Part shown: one piece after another, positions 57,647 through 64,000 of the stretch
Position numbering within the stretch: the first letter of the stretch is position 1
How the letters are laid out: each line of letters begins with the position of its first letter
Source: Dendrobium chrysotoxum
Taxonomy: Eukaryota > Streptophyta > Magnoliopsida > Asparagales > Orchidaceae
Reading direction: 5' to 3'
DNA: 64,000 nucleotides
NCBI GenBank assembly: GCA_019925795.1
Contig: CM034310.1
Location: 23,208,764-23,272,763 of the forward strand
Position numbers and translations under genes: made by a program
The notes under the pieces: model-generated
The model's database searches: none
What the model was told of the DNA's origin: nothing
The model's input: the letters and a program-made list of their open reading frames with translations, nothing else

Positions 57647-60600
57647 TGGCGGCTAAGAAGATTGATGCGTTGGAGGAGAGGCTTGATGGGGAAGTTGGAA
57701 ATCTGAAATTTAAATTCAGAGAGCGAATTTCAGCAATTGAGGGCAGATTTTCGAATTTGTAAGAGATGATGAAAAGGATGTTAGAGTTTCAAGTCAAAAT
57801 AGCATCATCGGAGACAAGGGCACCTTTAATCGGAGAAGAAAGTGGGGGAAACCCTAATATAGGGACTATGAGGGAGGATCGAGAGGTAAAAATTTTGGGG
57901 GGAGAAGAGGAGATGCCACCTTTGCCCTTTGGAGCCAGTTCCAAGGAGGGGAATGGGTGAAGGGTATGTCTGGCAAAGAAATTGGGATGATGAAGATCAG
58001 AGAGCTGGTTGGGGGAGAGGGAAACACGGAGGGATCACAACACCTGCTACATTAGAGGAGGAAGAAGCTATTAGGGTGGTGATGATCTTAGGGTAAGAAA
58101 GTTGAAGATGCTAGTTTTTGAGAGAGAAGATGCTCACGAGTGAATTTATAGGGTGGAGCAATAGTTTGCTATAAACCGGTTGACAAAAGATGAAAAACTC
58201 ACCGCAACTGCTCTATGTATGGAAGGGAAGGCTCTGTCCTGGTACCAGTGGAGAGACTTGCAAGATCTGATCCGATTATGGAGGGAGTTCAAAGACTGTT
58301 TATTAGAATGTTTTTGAATCAGTTGGGAAGGAGACTTCTATGAACAGCTCTTTGCTCTTGTGCAGGAGGGGATGATGATAGAGTACCAGAAGAAGTTCGA
58401 GTACTTCTTGAGCGATTAGGAAGGTTGACAGAGACTGCTAGAGGGGAACTTTATGAATGGGCTCAAGCCTAATATTCGAGCAGCTATTCAAGTACTAAAA
58501 CCTCGTGGTTTATGAGAGGCTATGGAGTTAGCCCAGCCGGTGGAGGATAAGAACTCCTTGGAGAGGAGTAGTGGTAGCAGCAGTTGGGGAGTCTCCTACC
58601 CACGACCACTATATTTATGGCACCAAAGGTGCAGACGATGCCTATTTAGAAGGAAGTTCCGAGGGATAGAGGTCAAGGAGTATGACCAGAGGGAACTTCA
58701 AGAGGTTAACTAAGTCAGGAATTCAGGAGAAGAGGGCTAAGAGTTTATGCTTTAGGTGTGATGAGAAGTTCGCTCCAGGCCACCATTGTAAGGACCGTTC
58801 GTCACAGGTCCTAACAGTCTGCGATGAGGGGGAAGATGCTGCAGAAGAGGATGTAGAGGAGGAAGATGATCACCTGCACTTAGATGTTGCAGAGGTATCT
58901 CTTAACTCAGTGGTTGAGTTCACACTGGTGGCTAGTGGAGCTACCCAGAACTTCATTTCCAATAGGATGGTGGATTAGTTGGGATTGAAATTAGTGGACA
59001 TGGGGGACTTTAGGGTTATGCTGGGAACATGAAAAGTAGAGAGGAGTAAAGGAATTTACAAAGGGGTGATTCTAATCCTTCTAGAGGTCCAGGTATTTGA
59101 AGACTTTCTTTCATTAGATTTGGGGAGCACATATGTGATATTGGGGATGAAGTAGTTGCAAAAGTTGGGGAAGGCCAATATTGATTGGAAGGCTCTAACG
59201 ATGGAGTTCAAGGTTGAAGCGAGAAAAGTGATTATTAGAGGGAATCCTAGCATGTCCAAAATTATGGTTTCACTCAAAACTATGGTGAGGGCAATCCAGG
59301 GTAAGGTGTGAGATTTTGATAAAGCTACAGAGTTTGGAATGAGAAGAGGATGGGGAGAAGATAAATGCACCAAACATAGTTCAACCACTCCTTCAACAGC
59401 GAGAGATGTTCCAGTCAATTCAGGGGTTGCCTCCTCCGCGGGAACGTGAGCATGCTATCATCTTGAAGGAAGTAGTCTCACCTATCAGTGTTTGTCTGTA
59501 TCATTATCTCTAAATCCATAATGATGAGATCGAGAGATTGATCAAGGAGATGCTGGAGGCAGGGATCATTCGATCTCGTGTCATCCATTTTCCAGTCCAG
59601 TGCTGTTAGTGAGAAAGAAAGATGGTAGTTAGAGATTTTGCGTGGATTACCGGGCGTTGAATAAGAGACTGTGCCAGAAAAGTTTCCTATTCTAGTAATT
59701 AATGAGTTGCTAGATGAGCTTTATGGAGTAGTGTTTTTCTGGAAGATTGTTCTGAAGTCAGGTTACCATCAGATTTGAATGAGGCCCAAGGATGTTCCCA
59801 AGATGGCATTTAGGACTCATGAGGGACACTGAGTTTTTAGTGATGCCTTTTGGCCTCACTAATGATCCATCTACTTTCTAGTCCCTGATGAACAGGGTAT
59901 TCCAACCATATCTGCGAAGGTTTGTGTTAGTCTTCTTTGATGATATTTTGATTTACAGTAGGATTGAAGAGGAGCATTTAGAACACTTGGGATTGTTGTT
60001 ATGCACTATGCAGGACCACCACTTGTTTGTCAATCTGAAGAAATGCTCATTCGCCTAACCTAGAGTGGAGTATTTGGGACATATAGTATCACAGGAAGGT
60101 GTGGTAGCTGACCAGAGTAAAATTGAGGCCATGCTGAGATGGACAATACCCCATTCACTTGAGGGAGTTGAGAGGGTTCTTGGGGCTTACAGGCTACTAT
60201 AGAAAGTTTGTGAATGGATGTAGTTCAACAGCCTGGCTTTTGACTGAACAGCTAAAGAGGGATAATTTCAATTGGGGCGAAGCAGCAACCAAGGCCTTTG
60301 AGGAGTTGAAGAAGGCAATGACCAGCGTGCCACTATTAGCCTTGCCTGGCTTCAGCTATCCTTTTGTGGTGGAGATGGATGCTTCGGGGTATTGGCTAGG
60401 AGCTCTACTTATGCAGGACTAGAGACCAGTGGCTTATTTCAGTCAAGTGTTGACTGTCATGCGAGACTCAAGTCAATTTAAGAGAGGGAGTTGATGGCGA
60501 TTGTGCTAGCCATCCAGAAGTGGCGGCCTTATCTATTGGGGTGACACTTCACTATCATGAATGATCAAAGAAACTTAGAGTTTCTTCTGGAGCAAAGGAT

Positions 60601-61740
60601 GGTTACAGAGGAGCATCAGATGTGGCTTTTAAAACTGCTAGGTTATGATTTCGAGATTCAATATCAACCGGGGATAAAGAATAAGGCCGCAGATGGGTTA
60701 TCCAGATTTATGGGGGAGCCCAACATGATGGCATTGTCTATACCCTTAGTTATGGACTAGGAGGTTTTGAGAAGGGAAAGTCAGCAAGATGAAGGATTGG
60801 AGAAAATCAGGAGATATTTATTGGGGAACAAGGATAGCCATCTAGGCTATACCTTAGTCGATCAGAGACTATTATACCAGGGGCGAATGGTGATATCGAG
60901 GACGTCGCCATATTTACCTCACTTCCTGCGGGAGTTCCATGGTAGTGCCATAGGAGGGCACTCGGGGGTACAGAAGACCTATCGTAAGCTTGCAACAGAA
61001 TTGTATCGGGTTCGAATGCAGAAAGATGCGGAGGAGATGTCGGCCAGCTGCGATATCTGTAAAAGGCACAAATATATGGTGATGGCTTTAAGAGGACTTT
61101 TGCAACCTCTAGCTATGCCTGAGAAGGTGTGGGAAGAGATAACCATGGATTTCATTGAAGGTCTACCAAAATTAGTGGAATCTTCGATGATTTTGGTAAT
61201 AGTGGATAGGCTGAGCAAATATGCTAACTTCATTCTTCTGTAACACCCATACATGGAGGTTTTAGTGGCAATAGCATTTATTTGAGAGGTGATCCGCTTA
61301 CATGAAATTCCAGAGTCCATAACGTCAAATAGAGACAAGGTATTCCTGAGCCACTTTTGGACAGACAAAAAACCTTAGCTCGAAGAAGAAGTGAAAAGTT
61401 ATCTCTACGGTACTATGGGCCTTATAAATTTGTGGAGAGGATTGGTGCCGTGACGTATCATTTGCAGCTACCCCCTACTTCCACCATACACCTAGTGTTC
61501 TATGTGTCATAGCTGAGGAAAGCTATTGGCAACCACAATCCATTAGCGATGCTGTCGATGACCTTGACAAAAGAAATGGAGGTGATCCTGGAGCCAATGG
61601 AAGTGAAAGGAGTTGGCTCGATAGCAGGCGGAGCTAGAGAAGTGCTGATCGAGAGGAAGGATAAAAAGCAACATGGGAACCATACTGGATGATTCAACAA
61701 TAGTTTCCTTCGTTCCATCTTGAGGACAAGGTGGCTCTTT
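57647..61740 (+). pseudogene. Ty3/gypsy (chromovirus-like) gag-pol remnant
   Basis: Order matches Ty3/gypsy. Gag starts MAAKKIDALEERLD (57647) and ends in a zinc-knuckle-like CFRCDEKFAPGHHC (58750-58791). The protease region reads ASGATQNFIS near 58936, where the catalytic DSG motif has become ASG. RT carries FFDDILIYS (59935-59961). RNase H has FVVEMDASGYW (60361-60393). Integrase has the H2C2 region (GGHSGVQKTYRKL; CDICKRHK) and MDFIEGLPKL and VDRLSKYANF at 61146-61236. After 61370 the frame jumps to a chromodomain-side C-terminus (SFHLEDKV-like, in a shifted frame near 61710), so the end of the integrase core is deleted. Many stops make it non-functional. Confidence 0.88.
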
Positions 61741-61753
61741 GGGGGGAGAGTAT
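61738..61753 (+). other. Polypurine tract
   Basis: TTTGGGGGGAGAGTAT lies immediately upstream of the 3' LTR, where plus-strand synthesis of an LTR retrotransposon starts. Confidence 0.8.
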
Positions 61754-62270
61754 TGATATACCAGATGAGCCTGTGGGCCCCACTAATGTGGGCGGCGGGC
61801 AAGGAGAGAGGGGGGCTCAAAGAGGATTAATTCTACCTTTAATTACTCATCATAGAAAATTAAAATTGCGAGGGAATGATGAAGGTTTATTTAGGGAAAA
61901 AGGGCTTATTTGAATTCAGATTTGTGAGGGAATTAGGAAAGTTTATTTAGGGAAAGAGGGTTGATTTGAATTCAGATTTGGGAGGGAATTAGGAAGGTTT
62001 ATTTAGGGAAAGAAGGCGGATTTGAATTCAAATTTGGGAGGGAATTAAGAAGATTTTTTAGGGTTAATTAGGTTATTTTATTTTTATTATGTGAATTGTG
62101 TTTTGCTGTAGTTTTCTCTAGGATTTGTGGAGAGTCGATCTATCTCTCGAATAGTAGATCAACTTGTATCTTGATTTGTTGTGCTGATATCTCATTTTTT
62201 TTCACTAATTTCTGCTATGTTTTCTCATCGTTATTATTATTTTTGCTGTGTGGAGATCAGATTCCTACTA
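61754..62270 (+). repeat. 3' LTR of the Ty3/gypsy element (517 bp)
   Basis: Begins TGATATACCAGATGAGCC and ends TTCCTACTA, where the canonical CA has become TA. It has about three and a half tandem units (61869-62070), one fewer than the 5' LTR, which largely explains the 76-bp length difference. Confidence 0.92.
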
Positions 62271-62275
62271 GGCTC
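62271..62275. repeat. Target-site duplication GGCTC, right
   Basis: Exact match to 57018-57022; shows that the element between is one insertion. Confidence 0.9.
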
Positions 62276-62544
62276 CCACCATGATGTAATTCGATAGACC
62301 CAATCCTTAGTCCTAGAAGGGTTTATGCTTCTAGACGAATATCTTCTAATTGTATAAAATCCCTCTATCTTTTTTAAGAATGCGATGAGAAATCTGCATG
62401 AGGAAATTAAAAAAAAATTAAGTGAAAAGAGTAAAACTTGTGAGAATATACACACACCATATCAAGTGTAATTTAAATTCATAACACTATATTGATTTGT
62501 AGGTTTAATTCATTCATATTTTGTTGAATATCTGCTTATAAAAC
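62276..62544. other. Region between the gypsy element and the pararetrovirus fragment
   Basis: No coding sequence recognised. It may be the viral leader upstream of the movement gene or host DNA. Confidence 0.3.
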
Positions 62545-63000
62545 ATGGCTTCATCTTCACGGATATTATCAAAATCCTCTCCTACAAAATCTATTGATAT
62601 TAAGAATGCAGAATTAGTTGAATATTTTCTAAATGAGGAAGACCTAAATAGATGGTTGATCCCTAAGGTAGAAAAATCTTTAATTTACAAAGAGGTACTT
62701 TTAATTTTAAAAGAAAATCATCAATTCAGATTGTAGAATTATCTATTATCATAGATGGAATAGAAAAAAGCTATCTCCCTCTTATCTAGAGAAGATTCAC
62801 ATCATTATATGAGTGAGTATAAATACATTCATATAGGATTTAATTCAAATCGCTTTAAAACTACTAACTCTTAGAGGTTTAAATGCAATAATTTTGGCCT
62901 GTCTTAGAGATGACAGATGCCTTAATTGGGCTTAATCCTTAATGGTAGTGATGGAAATTAGTCTTTGTCACAGAGCATTTTATTTTTAATACCTTTATGA
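62545..63000 (+). pseudogene. Endogenous plant pararetrovirus movement-protein fragment (Caulimoviridae-like)
   Basis: An ATG at 62545 opens a 63-codon frame. After its stop, two shifted frames continue the resemblance to caulimovirid movement proteins; the best-conserved part is about 62815-62980. There are at least one frameshift near 62838 and several stops, so it cannot make a working protein. The polyprotein with coat, protease and reverse transcriptase that would follow is absent downstream. This is a fossil fragment in the host chromosome, in the sense direction of the rhomboid intron. The family call is by recognition; the genus (florendovirus- or petuvirus-like) is uncertain. Confidence 0.55.
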
Positions 63001-64000
63001 GTATTATTTGAGAGGAAAGACAAATCTCACAATATAAAATAACATTAAAAAAAGTCAAAATAAAGAATTAGAGGTGCTAAAATAAGACAAGAAAAGTGCC
63101 TAGAAATGCACAAAATTTATGTAAAAGTGCAAAATAATAAGCATAAAATATACTTGCATAAGCCTTGGTAGCCAACCAACAAAGACAAATACGAACGCCT
63201 TCTTTTTTGTGAAACATGAATTCAAACTTAAATGAAAATAACATACATGGATTTCCTGGTTATTGGTCCAAATTCCTCCTTTTTGAGACCCATCTTAGCA
63301 CGTGAGTGAATAAAATATAAGCGATATAATATTATTTTAATCAGTTATTAGAATCTCGTGTTGTGATGCATGCGTAAGCAAACAATCTTAGAAATAGTCA
63401 AAAATTGACTTTTGCATATATTTTAATGAAAACTATGTTTCCAACAAAAATTAAATCCAGGCTTGAAAAGCCCACGCTTTTGAAGAAAATTAGACTCGAA
63501 ATAAGTTGCACCAAAAAGCATGCAAGCTTATTCCAAAAGCATTCATCACATGCACACTAACTCAAGTGAATCGAGAAGTTGAAGGATGCTCTTGTTTTTT
63601 TTTGCTCAACACAATTTAAAATATTCTTGGATAAGAAAACGGGAAAAGACAAAATGTGTGAGAAAAGAAAAATAAAATGAAAAAAATCTCAAAAAATCTA
63701 AAAAATTATGGGAAAATTTTAGAAAATATTTTAAGCATTCTTGAAACTTTTGGTGATAGTTTAAGGCATTCAACTTTTATTTTCTTGTCAAAAAATACAA
63801 GATCCTTGAAGAAAAATTAAGAAAATTATGTAAAAGGTCAAAATACTTAAAAAAATTATAGGATTCATTCCTGTTTGATCCATCATGTACTGGGAGTGGA
63901 GTTGACAGGGATTATTTCTAGATGATTGACCTAATGTTAAAATAAGGATTACAAAAACACTTGCCCTAGGTGTAATAAGCCTTTTCTACAACAGACCAGA
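63001..64000. other. Unassigned intron DNA to the right edge
   Basis: A-rich sequence with no gene or element ends recognised. No rhomboid exon was seen. Confidence 0.3.

Larger units (their letters stand above)
49934..64000 (+). other. Rhomboid intron 2, over 14 kb, running off the window
   Basis: The donor GTAAGA at 49934 opens an intron whose acceptor was not found. Inside lie a possible hAT remnant, a decayed RTE LINE split by a hAT-type element, a Ty3/gypsy element, and a pararetrovirus fragment. Alternatively the gene is broken here; only the missing downstream sequence can tell. Confidence 0.6.

Noticed and set aside
58682..58978. Independent small zinc-finger gene
   Set aside because: It is the gag/protease junction of the Ty3/gypsy remnant, bounded by the LTRs and collinear with pol.
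60159..61243. Separate host genes for RNase H- and integrase-like proteins
   Set aside because: These are successive fragments of one disrupted gag-pol between LTRs with a shared target duplication.

Overview
The window looks like nuclear DNA of a flowering plant: AT-rich, gene-poor, with spliced host genes and a dense layer of transposons. The GC-rich, intronless VAPYRIN-type gene inside AT-rich surroundings and the very long transposon-filled introns would suit a monocot such as a palm, but that is inference and no species can be named. A VAPYRIN-type gene suggests a lineage that hosts arbuscular mycorrhiza. An intact NDH-assembly gene (CRR42 type) suggests the plastid NDH complex is retained.

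Four host genes can be supported. (1) The 3' part of a p23-2 type HSP90 co-chaperone gene on the + strand: one exon at 3892-4051 and three terminal exons at 27099-27760, separated by an intron of about 23 kb. (2) A complete VAPYRIN-type MSP/ankyrin gene, 39375-37780, - strand. (3) A complete two-exon CRR42-type (DUF3148) plastid gene, 43347-42215, - strand. (4) The first two coding exons of an RBL15-type rhomboid gene, 48698-49933, + strand, whose next intron runs more than 14 kb off the right edge.

Most other DNA is mobile. There are several RTE-clade LINE copies (one with a 711-codon open RT frame at 7537-9672, one 5'-truncated copy with a 15-bp target duplication). There are two solo LTRs with 5-bp target duplications (169-2063 and 32821-34610). 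An L1-type LINE with an inverted 5' part (34642-37688) ends about 90 bp from the VAPYRIN stop codon. A decayed Ty3/gypsy chromovirus-like element (57023-62270) retains LTRs, primer site, polypurine tract and target duplication. There is also a tRNA-derived SINE (31575-31812), non-autonomous hAT elements with 8-bp duplications, Tourist-like MITEs with TTA/TAA/TTC duplications, and a fragment of an endogenous plant pararetrovirus movement gene (62545-63000).

Region by region: 1-27760 is the p23-2 gene with its repeat-filled introns; 27761-37700 is an intergenic block (minisatellite, SINE, solo LTR, L1); 37780-43347 holds the two - strand genes; 43348-48697 is intergenic with a palindrome and MITEs; 48698-64000 is the start of the rhomboid gene and a transposon-filled intron. 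The genes share no obvious pathway and are ordinary plant neighbours. I see no operon, CRISPR array or defence-type cluster, and no convincing new system. The strongest oddities are structural: the giant p23-2 intron, the L1 abutting VAPYRIN, the nested insertions, and a 20-bp perfect palindrome upstream of CRR42.
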